From assembly GCA_963995505.1 (NCBI GenBank), contig OZ023190.1, positions 4,730,516 to 4,794,515 on the forward strand: DNA of 64,000 bases, in the 5' to 3' direction. Numbering within the stretch: position 1 is the stretch's first letter; every line of letters begins with the position of its first letter. The notes under the pieces are model-generated. The model was given only the letters and a program-made list of their open reading frames with translations. It was not told the origin of the DNA and did no database searches. Both the position numbers and the translations under genes were made by a program. This DNA comes from Hypericum androsaemum (lineage: Eukaryota; Streptophyta; Magnoliopsida; Malpighiales; Hypericaceae). Positions 32,654-44,762 of the stretch are shown here, piece after piece.

Positions 32654-33758
32654 GGGCAAATTGCCCTCAGGTCCCTGTAATTTGACGAATTTACTAGTAG
32701 GGTCCTTACTTTTTCGAAATCTCTCTTTTTGTCCTCCAAGTTTATTAAATTAGAACTCTCATGTCCCTAGCGGGTCAACTGCTGATGTCAGTAGTCAACA
32801 AATTTCTTTTATGGACCATTGTACCCTTGAAATAAAAAAATTCCCAACCCTGGTCCCGCCGTCGTCATCTCTCACCGGGAACCATCGTCGGCCACTATTA
32901 TCCCTCAGGTCCGGTCATCCACCATCCACTCCTCGTCTTTAACCCTCTCTCTAGCCATCCACCATCCACGAACCTCTGGGGTTTATATTTCATCGGCTTC
33001 CCAGTCTTGGCGGCGGCAACGACAATAACGACCACGGCTTCTCCATCGCCCTCAACCTCTTCTCCACCGCCCTCTTCTGGATGCTAAGAAACAAAAAAAT
33101 TACAGGGCAATCTCCGACAAAGACTACCTCAGATCCAGCCCAAACGATTTGATTGGGCTTTTCCTTGGAGCACCTCAAATCTCCTGTTGTCCATGGCTCG
33201 TGGTTCCCCCTTGGCTCGTGGTTCTGCCGTCACCATTTATTTTCTCGGGGTCGATTTTCTCTGTTTCCATCTACAGCGTCGTATAATCTCCAAAGTAAAA
33301 TAATGGAGAAATGAGGGATGATGGTGGCCGTCATCTGCTACGGCACCGTCGTCGTCTTCTGCGTTAAAGAAACCCAGAGCCTCGTCGTCGTGTGGGTGCT
33401 GGAGGAGATGAGGGATGATGGTGGCCGTCGTCGTCTTCTGCGTTGGAAAACCCAGAGCGTCATCGTCGTGATGGCCGGAGTGGATGGTGGGTGGTGGCCG
33501 GATTGGATGGTGGATGGTGATGGCCGGAGACGGCGATGATGGCGCCGTCGTCGTCTTTGACTTTGTTTTTTTAAATTAATTGGAAGGGTATAATGGTCAT
33601 TACATAAATAATGTTGACCGCTGACATCGGCAGTTGACCCGCTAGGGACTTGAGAATTCTATTTTACGAAATTTGGAGGACGAAAAATTTTTTTTTGAAA
33701 AAGTGAGAACCTTACTAGTGAATTCGTCAAACTACAAAAACCGGAGAATAATTTGTTC
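32654..33758. mobile_element. Pack-MULE-like element with GC-rich interior
   Basis: A 1105-bp element with a perfect 9-bp TSD, AATTTTAAA (32645-32653 and 33759-33767). Inverted repeats of about 190 bp read GGGCAAATTGCCCTCAGG on the left and GAACAAATTATTCTCCGG on the right (reverse-complemented), and agree well from there (TTTGACGAATT, ACTAGTA). The interior (about 32860-33560) is GC-rich and coding-like: one plus frame near 33010-33080 reads DHGFSIALNLFSTALFWML. An internal direct repeat of about 90 bp (GAGGGATGATGGTGGCCGTC at 33311 and 33410) is present. The cargo source is not recognised. Confidence 0.85.
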
Positions 33759-33920
33759 AATTTTAAAAGTTTCATCATCTGCCCTAATTATCTCCACTTT
33801 TTTTCTTTTCTTTTGTAGCACCCTGGGCCAGGCGGCCAGCTAAGTTCTTTCAGAAAAAGGTCAATACCCGTGTGACACGACCGCCATTAATTACCCTCCT
33901 CTTCTTTCTCTAATCGGTTC

Positions 33921-33930
33921 TATATATATC
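33921..33930 (+). promoter_or_regulatory. TATA box, possible start of the MIR319 primary transcript
   Basis: TATATATATC after a CT-rich stretch, followed by leader-like sequence with CT runs. It is about 1.95 kb upstream of the hairpin, so the link to MIR319 is only an inference; an intron could lie between. Confidence 0.3.
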
Positions 33931-35871
33931 CACGCAAGACCATGACTTGTTCTTCGGGCAATTAAGAGGTTCCACTCCAAACACAGCAAGGAAGAGGTTG
34001 TCCTTGTGCCTCCTCCCCCTCTCTCTATTACACGCAGTGCAAAGATGAATCCTCAGGAGATAAAAAAAGAGGGTTAAAAGTGTACATTATCTGCAACCCC
34101 ACCAGTTTTTGTCCCCTTCACTCCCTTTTCCTCCTTCCCCATGTTTTAATTTATAATCTCAGATATCTGGTATTTGAAGGGTCACTCTACTAACACATGG
34201 GTGAGTATGATCCTATTTTGTTTCTCCGGTGAGTCAATTCTTATTTCTGGCAGAAATAAAAAAAATTATGTCTGAGAGAAAAATAAAATTCAATATTATC
34301 TAAGTTTCGATGAAAAAAAAGGTCATTAACCTTTTCCAATTTAATTTTATTTCTTTTTTCTACCAACACTAATCCAGATTAGTCGATTCCCGGCGCTTTA
34401 TTTTTTTTGGTGATAACGGTGTGCGCTTTATTATCTATCCCAGTTTATACACAACACATTCCAATGGTACCATGGCCAGGAAAAAAAATCCTCCTCCTCC
34501 TCCTCCAACCAGTGAGGGGGAAAATAAGGAAGAAGACGAACGGGGTCCATGAAGTTAAATTATGCATACATCACAAAGCATTTCAGGTTTCTCTTGGTCA
34601 CTTGTTTTATGAAGGGGGTGTGTGTGTTGTGTTTGAGGATCTTTTCCAGATTTGGAGAGATCCTGCAATCGCTTTCTCTTGTTCCCTGACTCTAATGAAG
34701 ATAGTGACATTTCCTCTCCCCTCCTTTGCCCTTCTTTATTACTTGTTACCTTCCGTGATTTCTGCACTCTCTCTCTCTCTCCCCCCTTTGTGCCTGTTCA
34801 TGAACAGTTGTAGTGAATCATCTCCCATGTCAGGGCGCTCTCGGATCGCCGTCAGCAACTTCACCATATATTGGTTGGTAAGCAAGCTTTGAATATCCCC
34901 TTTTTTTAGAAATAAATTTTTACACCGTTATGAATTGAAGCATAGACTTCCATCTTGTACCATCCGGGCAAGTGCCCTTTGACTATCCACTGTTATATAT
35001 TTCTCTTGCTTTTCCGTCCTTTTTAGAACAAGAGCTTTGGCAAGTTTTAAGAGATCTTTATAATCCTGATCTTTTATAGAGATAATATGTTAATTCCTGG
35101 ATCTCAAGTGGGTGAGTAAGTATATCACATGCTAAATCTTGGGGCAGCTCAATGTCTTGGTGGTTGGTGTCTCCTGTTTTGCAAATTACCCATGTTATTT
35201 TTGACCAGGATGGACACATGTATCACTGTCTTTCTCTTCTCCCCTTTTCTTGCCTCTCATGGAGAGGTAACCCCTTTAGGGTTAGGGTTTAGTTAGTGAC
35301 TTGTCTTCCCTATGGATATTCAACCCTATATTGTAAGTGTATGGCTTGATGAATATTCTACGCTTTAAACTCGCAACTACCGATTTGACACGCCGCTTCA
35401 AACACTAAGCTCATGAGACTAATATCTGTTTGGGTTTTGACTTCACCAATGTTTGACGTGTGAGGACAACAACGAGCATGAGATAGAAAATCTTCATATT
35501 CAGTCCAAAATCTTGGGCAATGACTAAGTGAATTTTCTGTACCCGAAACTAAGGAAGGAATAGGGAGAGAGTGTGCATGAGGCTTCTTCTGAGTTTACAA
35601 GCTCCTTTGAGTTTTTTTTCTTGTTATTCGTTCATTAAATTCCATCGAATTGGGTTCCAACGGATTTTTCAGTTCTCGTTTTCTCACCTTTTAGTTAAGG
35701 CCTTTCCATTTGAACTGCTTATTTTTACTTACCTAAATTGGTCCAGAATTAGAAATTAGTCCTTGTTGAAAACTCAGTAATTATTTGTAGGGTCGGTCAG
35801 GAAAAAACATGTACTATTTTTATCAGTCAGATTTTCTTTTTAAATTAGCCAGGTGTTTGTTGATGTCAAGA
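33931..35871 (+). other. Upstream region of MIR319
   Basis: No protein gene seen. CT-rich and T-rich tracts suggest transcribed, possibly intron-containing noncoding sequence. The 161-codon frame at 34407-34892 has no family motifs. Confidence 0.4.
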
Positions 35872-36066
35872 GAAGGTGGAAGAGAGCTCCCTTCTGTCCA
35901 CTCGTGGGCGAGTGGAAGGTTTGAATTATCTGCCGACTCATTCATTCAAACACGACAGAGAAATCGAGAGATTCGGTTGCTATCGTGGATGTGTGAATGA
36001 CGCGGGAGATAAATTTCATCTTCAGCTTCTCTGTGCTTGGACTGAAGGGAGCTCCCTTTACCTGTT
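35872..36066 (+). ncRNA. MIR319: miR319 precursor hairpin
   Basis: The 3' arm holds the mature miRNA at 36037-36057, beginning TTGGACTGAAGGGAGCTCCC and ending in T, which equals miR319a/b as I know it. The 5' arm at about 35882-35902 (GAGAGCTCCCTTCTGTCCAC) is nearly its full complement. Base pairing continues outwards (GAAGGTGGAAG with TTTACCTGTTC) and inwards (TCATTCATTCAAACACGA with TCGTGGATGTGTGAATGA), giving the long foldback of about 195 nt typical of MIR319/MIR159, which is processed loop-to-base. The mature RNA guides cleavage of CIN-class TCP transcription-factor mRNAs and so controls leaf growth. It acts in the cytoplasm through ARGONAUTE1. The A at mature position 6 and the GCTCCCT end separate it from miR159. 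Confidence 0.92.
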
Positions 36067-37746
36067 CCCTTCGTGACCTACATTAGTACATCTATTAGTT
36101 ATGGACGAGCTGCCCTCTTCTTGATCTGGATAGCTGATCCCATTTCTGCCTAAAATTGTCTGCTATGGTTTCTTAATTCTCGTCTTCGCCTCTTCGTAGT
36201 TCGTTGAGACTAATGCAGCAGTGCCAGTGAAATGAGTTGAATCCCCTGAGACGGATCAGCTTCTTAATTCTGGTATGTGATCATCCTTAATTGTTTTCCT
36301 TGGATTCTGCAGCAACTTCATGTTTATCAGATGTATTAGGACGTTGCAGAAAATAACGTCTCAAAGAAGAATTTACCATTTTCTTTCTTTTCTCTGATGC
36401 ATATCTTTTTTTTTTGTTGTTGAAAATTCTCTGATATATGTCTTGGAGCCTTTGATGGGAAGCAGTTGGTGGGGTTGCACAGAAATTAGAAATCATATCA
36501 TGCAATAGTTGGCCTGGCCTACATATTCATGTAATGCCTAAGATTGTCGAGATTTTGGCAGACATTTTTTTATATATTTTCTTGGGAAAAAATCACTCTA
36601 TTACATGTAGTTTGACACTTTCTTTCTTAATCTTGTATCTCCATCCTTATCTCCATTCTTTATAAATTCGAGGGCGAATTTTTTCAATTGGGGAAGAATG
36701 ATAAAAATAAAGATGGAGATATGTTTAATTATTATCCATAGCTTTTGAATTATTATTATTAGGAGTTTGAGTTATATTATAGTTTTATGTAATAGGTTTA
36801 TTTTAGTTCTTTATAAATAGCACATATACGTTCTTATTTTAGTTGGTTGAATATTGATAATTAAAATTAAGGGTTCTCCTTATTCTTGTCGACTTTCTGT
36901 ATTCGTAGAATCAACGGATCGAGACTTTTATCGTATTTTTTTCATGATATTCTCAAAATCAAAGGATTCAACGAGGTTCTAACATTCTTGATTGAAGTGG
37001 CAGCATGATGATTTGGCAAGATTAAAAAGTGTGAAGCACCACTTATCAATATACAAATTAGATTAATATATGAAAGGATTTTTTTGGAAAGTCTTATTAC
37101 TGTTAATTTCTTGTAAGAAACTTTTGAATAGGGTCTGAAATAGTTTTATGCTATTTTAGTAAGTATCAAATTGTTGAAAGTCAATAATTAACATGAGTAT
37201 GATTTCCTTAAAAACACGACTAAGATTTTGTTAATGTTGGCCATCATCATATCTTATTTTATTTTTGCTCATGTTACAAAGTAATCAAGCTTTTTGGTAT
37301 ATTTCATGTAATGTTTAATTGATCAAGTAATATTTGTATCATTTTAAGTGGTAAATATGGAAATATATAGGTCACTTACAAATACATTCTTAGTACTGTA
37401 GAGTGGAAATATTTTCAACCAAACGGTGAAGTTATTTTTTTTTTGATCTCCAATGGTGAACTTATATCCCTAAAAAAATGGCAAAGTGATAGAACTTCTA
37501 AAAGATTTAATGGTTGTCAAAATACAGTAAGTGGCTCCCTTCAAAATAATAATAAGTTGAAAGTTTTAAACTTTTGTTATCATATATTATCCGTTACGTT
37601 TCTTTTTCGTACAATTCCGACGACAACGGCGAGATGTTGCATCTAATTTAGATAAACACCCTTAATTTCCTGGCCGCAGAAATAGTTGGCAAGTGAGCAA
37701 TCTACACATCGATTCCACATTACTATATATAGAAAATAAACCTAGC
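36067..37746. other. 3' flank of MIR319 and intergenic DNA
   Basis: T-rich, transcribed-looking for the first few hundred bases, then AT-rich with no supported feature. Confidence 0.45.
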
Positions 37747-38128
37747 TAAGACCACTTGCATTGGTGAGCGCGGCCGAGCGCTCACTGCTAAGCGACAGAG
37801 AAGAAAGGAAAAAAAAAAGGACTGATTTCTCGCGATCCGCTCGGCCAGCCGAGCAAGGATTGCGAGCATTTTTTTCTTTTATTTTAATCTAATCCTATTG
37901 ACACGTGACACAATATAATTCGTTAAAATTGATACTAGTAGATATTATTTGTTTGGTTATCATAATTAATATTATCTTTTGATAAACAAATTAAAAATAT
38001 GAAAATTAATTTTTTTCAATTCTCTATAAATAGAGCCCAATATTGACATATTTTGATACACAATATAAACTTCTCTACTTTTTCATTACATAATCTCTTT
38101 GTAATGCTTGGTTATATTATTTTTATTA

Positions 38129-39565
38129 TGGATCAGAATAATCCTAACTCTCCAAAATTTCTACCATTTCAATCTTATTTTAGTTCTCAATTTTTTTCCA
38201 ATTCTGAGTATTATCAAAACTCTCAATTTTTGCCAAATCTCTCTCAAATTCTGATCTATGAACATCAATCGTCACAAAATATCTCTCGAAATTTTTTCGA
38301 AGATGTTCAGCCAGCAAACCCAAATTTTGAAAAGGGGGCAAAAAATTAAAGCTGGTCTGTGAAAGAAGATATGACCCTAATGTCATCCTAGTGTTTTTGT
38401 TAGTGAAGATAACATACGTGGCAAAAATCAAAAGGTTGTCTCGTTGTGAGAACGCATTAAAATTTTGTACAATGAAGCTCGAGCAGAGAATCCGGAAGAG
38501 ATTAGCGAAAGAAACGTGCCTACAATCAAAGGTCGTCATAAACGACTTAGTGAAAATGCAAGCGTTGCTGCTTACCAGGAAGTATATGGTCGAAAAAGGA
38601 GTGAAATGAGCATGAAAGATGTTGAAGAAGAAGCTCACACAATTTATGAAGCGGGTGGCAGTAAGTTTACTGACTTGTTTGTATTTAACGAATTTATGAG
38701 TAAACATCCGAAATGGGAGTTAAAAGGTGTCATCTCTAGCTTCGGTGACCAATACCTGAGAAGGCCCAATGAACAAGATTTGGCAAGGCTACTCCATGTT
38801 GGGAAAGAACGTAGATTCTCGGGCGTGATTGGTAGTATCGATTGTATGCACTGAGAATGGAAAAATTCTCCTACTGCATGGGCTGGGCAATATGCGGGAA
38901 GAAGTGGAAAGCCAACAATCATTTTGGAAGCTGTTGCATCATATGACTTATGGATATGTCATACTTTCTTTGGAACACCAGGTACATGCAATGATATTAA
39001 TGTACTCCACCGGTCTCCAGTTTTTAGTGATGTTTTGGAAGGCCGAACACCAAAGGTGAGTTACATCGTGAACAGTCGCAAAAATGATAGAGCATATTAT
39101 CTCACTGATGGTATATATCATTCATGGGCTGTATTTATCAAGTCGATTAAATCTCCACAATTTCAAAAGCATAAGTTGTTCGCTGAACATCAAGAGACTG
39201 TTAGAAAGAATGTCGATCGAACATTTGGAGTTCTACAAGCTCGTTTTGCATTTCTTCGATTCCCATGTCTAATTTGGGACAATGTCTTAATGGAAAGAAT
39301 TATGATGACTTGTATCATCATGCACAATATGATAGTAGAGGATGAGCGAGACACATATCTCCGCTATTATGATCTGACAAATTTTTTTAATGATAGACCT
39401 ACAAGAAGAAGACGACGGAGAAGCATTTCAGTTCTCTACTAAATGTATTGGAGACCTATCCAATTATATGACTAATAGAGAACAACTCCGGAATAGAGAA
39501 GCACATAACGCTCTTAAAAATGATTTGATTGAACATATATGGCAAAAATTTGGTACTAGTAATTA
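38129..39565 (+). pseudogene. Fused and broken Harbinger genes: Myb-like ORF joined to transposase
   Basis: It begins MDQNNPNSPKFLPFQS at 38129. Stops interrupt the Myb core after SWSVKEDMTLMSS (about 38350-38400). The frame resumes at 38465 with RAENPEEISERNVPTIKGR and runs to KHPKWELKG, then passes directly into FGDQYLRRPN of the transposase (junction near 38725). A TGA follows IGSIDCMH at about 38852. The transposase continues at 38924-39442 with the second aspartate in GTCNDINVL. The glutamate position of copy 1 (VERAF) is VDRTF here, a conservative but normally inactivating change. A frameshift near 39390 alters the C-terminus; the correct-frame tail QLRNREAHNALKNDLIEHIW is still visible at about 39480-39565. 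Confidence 0.85.
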
Positions 39566-39976
39566 AATATGTAATTTATATTTTTTTTCTAATTTTATAT
39601 TCCAACTTTTGTAATCTTAATTTTATTATTTTATTTTAAGTTTTGCTTGTTATAATTATGGCCGCATAATTTTATACATTTATTGTAATTTATATGTAAA
39701 CATAAATTAAGTTATAGATAATATATGGATGAGAGACACATATCTCCGCTATTATGATCTGACAAATTTTTTTAATGATAGACCTTCAAGAAACTAGTAA
39801 TTAAATATGTAATATATATTTTTTTTCTAATTTTGTATTCCAACTTTTGTAATCTTAATTTTATTATTTTATTTTAATTTTTGCTTGTTATAATTATGGC
39901 CGCATAATTTTATACATTTATTGTAATTTATATGTAAACATAAATTAAGTTATAGATAATATATGGATGAGAGATA
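39345..39976 (+). repeat. Duplicated tail of Harbinger copy 2 including transposase sequence
   Basis: About 180 bp after the stop (from ACTAGTAATTAAATATGTAA) occurs twice, at about 39555 and 39795. Between the copies lies a 50-bp piece of transposase coding sequence (CACATATCTCCGCTATTATG, from 39735) that also occurs in place at about 39351. This pattern fits a tandem duplication with a deletion, joined at the short shared GATGAG(C)GAGA. Confidence 0.85.
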
Positions 39977-40255
39977 AATTAATTATTTATTTGGTGAGGA
40001 TTGGACGAGATCACTAATAAAGATAATAAAAAATTGAGTTAGATTTGATTAGATTGAATAGTAATTTGACGAAAAAAAAAATAATTATTTATTTGGTGTG
40101 AAAAGTCTAAGTGGCTTTATAGTTTATACTTGGTCCTTATTTTTTTTTCTTATTTTCTTTAGTTGGCAATTTCAATTTTCAGATGCTAGCTAGTATAAAA
40201 GTTGCCCATGTAGGATTTATTTGTGACATCTTGTCAAATATTGGTGGGTGTCACT

Positions 40256-40539
40256 GTTGCTTGAGAGCCATGGTAAAAAAGCTGAAGCCTACATCGAATC
40301 TTCTCAGGATTGAGAGGACATCACCAAGGAAGAAGATTTGTTTTTTGAGGAACACCAAGGAAGAAGAGGTATGTATAAATTAAATTATATTTTTGTTGCT
40401 TGAGAGCCATGGTAAAAAAGCTGAAGCCTACACCGAATCTTCTCAGGATTGAGAGGAGGACATCACCAAGGAAGAAGATTTGTTTTTTGAGGAACACCAA
40501 GGAAGAAGAGGTATGTATAAATTAAATTATATTTTTGTT
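40256..40539 (+). repeat. 139-bp tandem duplication
   Basis: Two almost identical units start GTTGCTTGAGAGCCATGG at 40256 and 40395. The second has a 3-bp insertion. Each contains a coding-looking stretch (MVKKLKPTSNLLRIE) ending in AAGAGGTATGT, which resembles an exon end with a splice donor. I do not recognise the source. Confidence 0.85.
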
Positions 40540-43500
40540 CATTATATTTTGATTTATATCTGTGTGATTAATCTGGATTAGAGTCGGATAAAATATATGA
40601 AAGATAACAAAGTTTTCATAACAAGTAATTAATACTAATACGTGTGCAAGTGGTCAAACTCGAGACCTCTTCTTTACGCTAAAACAATCTCAATTCAAGT
40701 TTTTTGGTCATTGTATACATTACTTTTGAACAAAATTTCAGTTTAGTACTATGCATTTTAATATCTTCTTGACAAGTACCGTATAATTTGATTTTGTCTT
40801 TTATAGTAAATTTTAAATTAACACTTCTAATGCTAAAAGATGCAGTAAAATATTTACTTCGTAAAAACATCAAATCAAGTAACACTAAAATAATTTTCCA
40901 TTAAATTATGTGTGGCCCATTTGTCTCTTTCCTCATGGCAATTCTATGTCTAGGACCCCCTATGCCTAGGTATTTTTGTATTTAAATTAACCCCAATCTA
41001 CTAGACGACTACCAATTATAGAAGTATGGTTTGTTTATAATTATTTTGGTTTGAGCCAATAAAATACCTTCTCATGTGGCCTTGGAACTTGAAGCTAAGA
41101 CTTTAATGCCCGTAGGCAGCGGTAGCCCTTTTATTTTAGGTGTCTTCGGTTTTATAAACCCTTCCGTATAAAAAAAAGCTGCTTGTACCGAAATTAATCT
41201 TATAGCTAATAGGGTAGTTGTATAATTAATCCAACAACTAGGGGGGCTTTAATAATTGGTTTTGGACAAACATTTTTACTCAAAAATTGATAAAGTAAAG
41301 GACCTTTGTTCCTTGCTAAACGTTCCGTAGGAAAAAAAAATAAAGTATTGGAAAGTCGATTTTAACACTGTGTTATGACCCTTGAAAACATAAGGTACAA
41401 AGTCTACGGGTTACATGTGTCAATGAAATTTTCCTAATGTTGGATTTTCAATTGATTTATGCATTAGCCAAATTCGGAAAAAATGTTCTCTATGTTGGAA
41501 CCGGTAAAAAAATCGCAACTCGAGGACTTAAATGGGAAAAAAACTTGGTTTTGTTAGAGGTGAAAAAAAACGAAGAACTACTATGCTTCCATCCAGCAGC
41601 GGTATAAAGGTAGACATATTTTTTTTGGAAAGTCCACATTAGTTTTTTATAGTGTTTTGACGTACTTGTACACTAGTATTCGACAATCAAATGTCATCTT
41701 GATATGGTTCTAAAAAAAAGTCATCTTGATATTAACCAATTTTTAGAAAAAATAACCCTAACTTTTAGTAAGTAACCTGAAATTCACATTTTGACCATTT
41801 TCCGATTTGAATTTGAGAAAATAAAATATAAAAGTTGTAGATACTTTTTCAAACTTTTGAATATTTTGGTTGAGTTTAGGATTGGAAGAATAAATCAGTT
41901 TATGAAACAATGCGCCTAATTCAAATTTTAATAGGACATAATCAGATAGAATGATAAATCTCTCTATAATAATAATTTTAACGGAACCATAGTTTTTAAT
42001 CCCGTGCATAAGTACTTGTTGCTGTTGACCGCTTGACTTTTTTATGGGAATTTGGTTTGTCGTTTGCTTGGTTGGTTTGCTCCGTTTGGAGGTTGGATGT
42101 TGTTGTCCATTTTAAGAGCCGGATTTTTTTTCGGGAAATACGTCTTCATTGAGATATGAATAAAAGAGCAATACATCACGGTCTCTCGATTACAAGAGCA
42201 TCGGAAGTAACAAACGGGGGACTCTGAACAATAAGGACCTAGTGTTCCGAGGGAAGGGATACTTAGTCCTGATAAAAGAAATATTCATACCTTGTGTGTC
42301 AAATTTTATCTATATCTCTTAGGTTTAATGTATGTTTGACTTTAAAATAGGTCGGGTATATGTATGAATCTATATTTATAGTTAGAGTTCACTTTAAGAT
42401 AGGGCATGAATTCATACACTACCATTATCCTTTTATCCTATTTTATAAATAGATTTTTTGTGTGAACAGTATTTGAATCCTGGTTACTCCACACGTCACT
42501 CTTTCTTCTATCATAATTACACACTTTTATTGCTAATATATGAAATATAATTTGAACTTTTTCTTACAAGTGCGCAAACCTAAAATCTTTATTTAATGTT
42601 ACCCTATATTGGTTGCATTTTTTGGGATATGTTTTAATTGTTGATGATATTGACTCTATAGTTCGAGGCACATATAATTCTGATTTTTTTTATTAATATA
42701 CTAGATATATAAAATTATTATTTTTTTTTATTGATATACTAGATAATTTTTTTATTAACTTTCATGCATTTAATATAAAACTAACTCAGAAGATATGGCG
42801 AGAGAAGTTGACTTTTTATATTTTTCTTTAGTTGAACTCTGTATATACTTAAAATTTCAAAAGATTGTACCATTTAACGAGTGAGATTCCAAAAGGATCC
42901 CACTCATACCTCACACATAGTCATCCCTAATACTTTTGGGTTGGCCTCACGTTTTGTGAAACAAAACTGATATGAACGGAAGCAAGTTAAATGGGAGTGT
43001 TAAGTCTTTTGAATAATTGTAAATCAACCTTTTTTACTGTGTTATGTCCCTAAGCTTCGGGTCATGATATAATAATGTAATTGAAACTGCAAAAAGAAAG
43101 CGTCTTTTTTCTGTCATTCCATCAATTGAATTCGGTACTAGCAAATTATACATGAATAATACAAAGTAATGTGGCCAGATGTTTTCGCCTCGGCTTTAGA
43201 GTCGCCAAAGTACAATGGACGCAGCTTATTAAATAAATAATAGTAATTATTTCGAAATTATACAAAGTAACGCTGCCAGATTTATTCATCTTGATTTCCG
43301 ATTGGCCCAAAGTACAGTGGCAGCTGCTAAAAATCTCTCAGAATCCCACGCACATTCACTCCTTTTTTGGGCTTAAATATTAAATAATTCACTTTCATGG
43401 GGTTGAGACCACTGGAAGTACAATTGAACTCCAATTCTATAATAATACAAAGTGATGGGGCTATGTGTTTTGTTTCAATGTTTGTCGTCTGTTTTTTGTT

Positions 43501-44762
43501 CTTGAAAGTTGTCTGGTTTTATTGGTCTTTTAAAAAAGAAGCCTGATTGGTTTATCACTTTGGTTTTTGTAGTGCATGGCACGTGCCTAAAATATTATTG
43601 ATAAAAAATAGTTGGAAAGAGGACGAGGTACAATTTTTAAATTTTTTTTGGGTGAGGTCAATGAGAACTAGCTAGGGTTTTGTATCTAATTGCCAAAAAA
43701 TGGATGTAATATTTGCTTATGCAACTAACTGAGGTTAAGTTGATATTGTGGGTAAAAACATTGTTGTGATGTATATCAAATGAAATTGAAAATAACAAGG
43801 GAAAACCCAGTGTTCTAGTGAGGTGTTTAGAGTCGTGGACATGGATAATCTTAAATAAGGAATTGTTCAAGTAAATTGATGGGAGGAATAAAGGTGAATA
43901 ACAAATCCATTATTTGAGTTGTGAGAACGTATCTCTATAAAAACTTGGTAATGGAAGTTTTGCCATTATTTGAGAATCTATAGGAGTTGAACTTGGATTG
44001 ATTAATATAGTAGATACCCAAATACTAGTCGATAATCAAACTACATGAGAATCCGATCAAGAAAAATATAAAAATAACTGTTTTGGTTCGGTTGAGAACC
44101 AAATGGATAGGATGGATTTGAGAAAAAGAAAAAAAAAAGTAGTTTAAAAAAATTTGGATAAGTTGTTATAAAACATAATACAAATAATATTTGTTGACCT
44201 CAAAATTAAAACCAATATTGCAACCGTAAAAGAGTACTTAACACTAACCTATAATTTTAAAAAATTGAAAATAAGTGTACAAACTAATTAACCCTCTAAA
44301 TTGTCACAAATATAATATTGTTCGGTTCTCTTTTTCGTGCTCGGTGATTTCAGGTCCTAATTAGCTTTTATCTAATGGGCTCTAGGCCCAATTCTCAAGC
44401 TGCATCCCTATGTATAAAAATAAAAGTAACACTACGTTGTCTCGTCAAAAAAACTTGATACCTATTTTTCGGTTTTATTAGCGAACACTGAACTGACTTA
44501 AGGTCGGATACGCCTAGGCGAATAAGTTCTTTATTTAAATTATATTTAGTATTAATTAAAAGAAACTATTGAAATTCACCCATTCATTTTGAACTTCTCA
44601 TTTGCCAATTCACCTACGGAGAATAAAAATGATAAATCACCTTAGCTCTTGTAACTAATTAACATATGAGAAATTAATAGGACACGGTCCAGATGTTAAA
44701 TTAATGAAACTTCTTTTAAGAACATCTTACGAATGGAAAATACAACAGCGGGAGAAAATACG
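40540..44762. other. Gene-poor intergenic DNA
   Basis: A 4.2-kb AT-rich stretch. Near 43155-43340 a motif with TACAAAGTAA, CTGCCAGATTT and AAAGTACA(A/G)TGG recurs twice, suggesting a diverged duplication. No gene, RNA or delimited element is recognised. Confidence 0.45.

Larger units (their letters stand above)
37750..40107 (+). mobile_element. PIF/Harbinger element, copy 2, internally deleted
   Basis: The left end is GACCACTTGCATTGG after the target TAA (37747-37749), followed by GC-rich subterminal inverted motifs (GGCCGAGCGCTC). The right end is less certain: GTGAAAAGTC followed by TAA at 40108-40110. It is clearly related to copy 1 across both genes and the 3' tail. A large deletion joins the DNA-binding ORF to the middle of the transposase, and the tail is duplicated, so the element is dead. 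Confidence 0.75.

Noticed and set aside
34407..34892. 161-codon frame upstream of MIR319
   Set aside because: No recognisable motifs, low-complexity CT and T-rich composition; more likely noncoding primary transcript or intergenic DNA.
36037..36057. miR159 as the identity of the hairpin
   Set aside because: miR159 starts TTTGGATTGAAGG; here the sequence is TTGGACTGAAGG, which is miR319.
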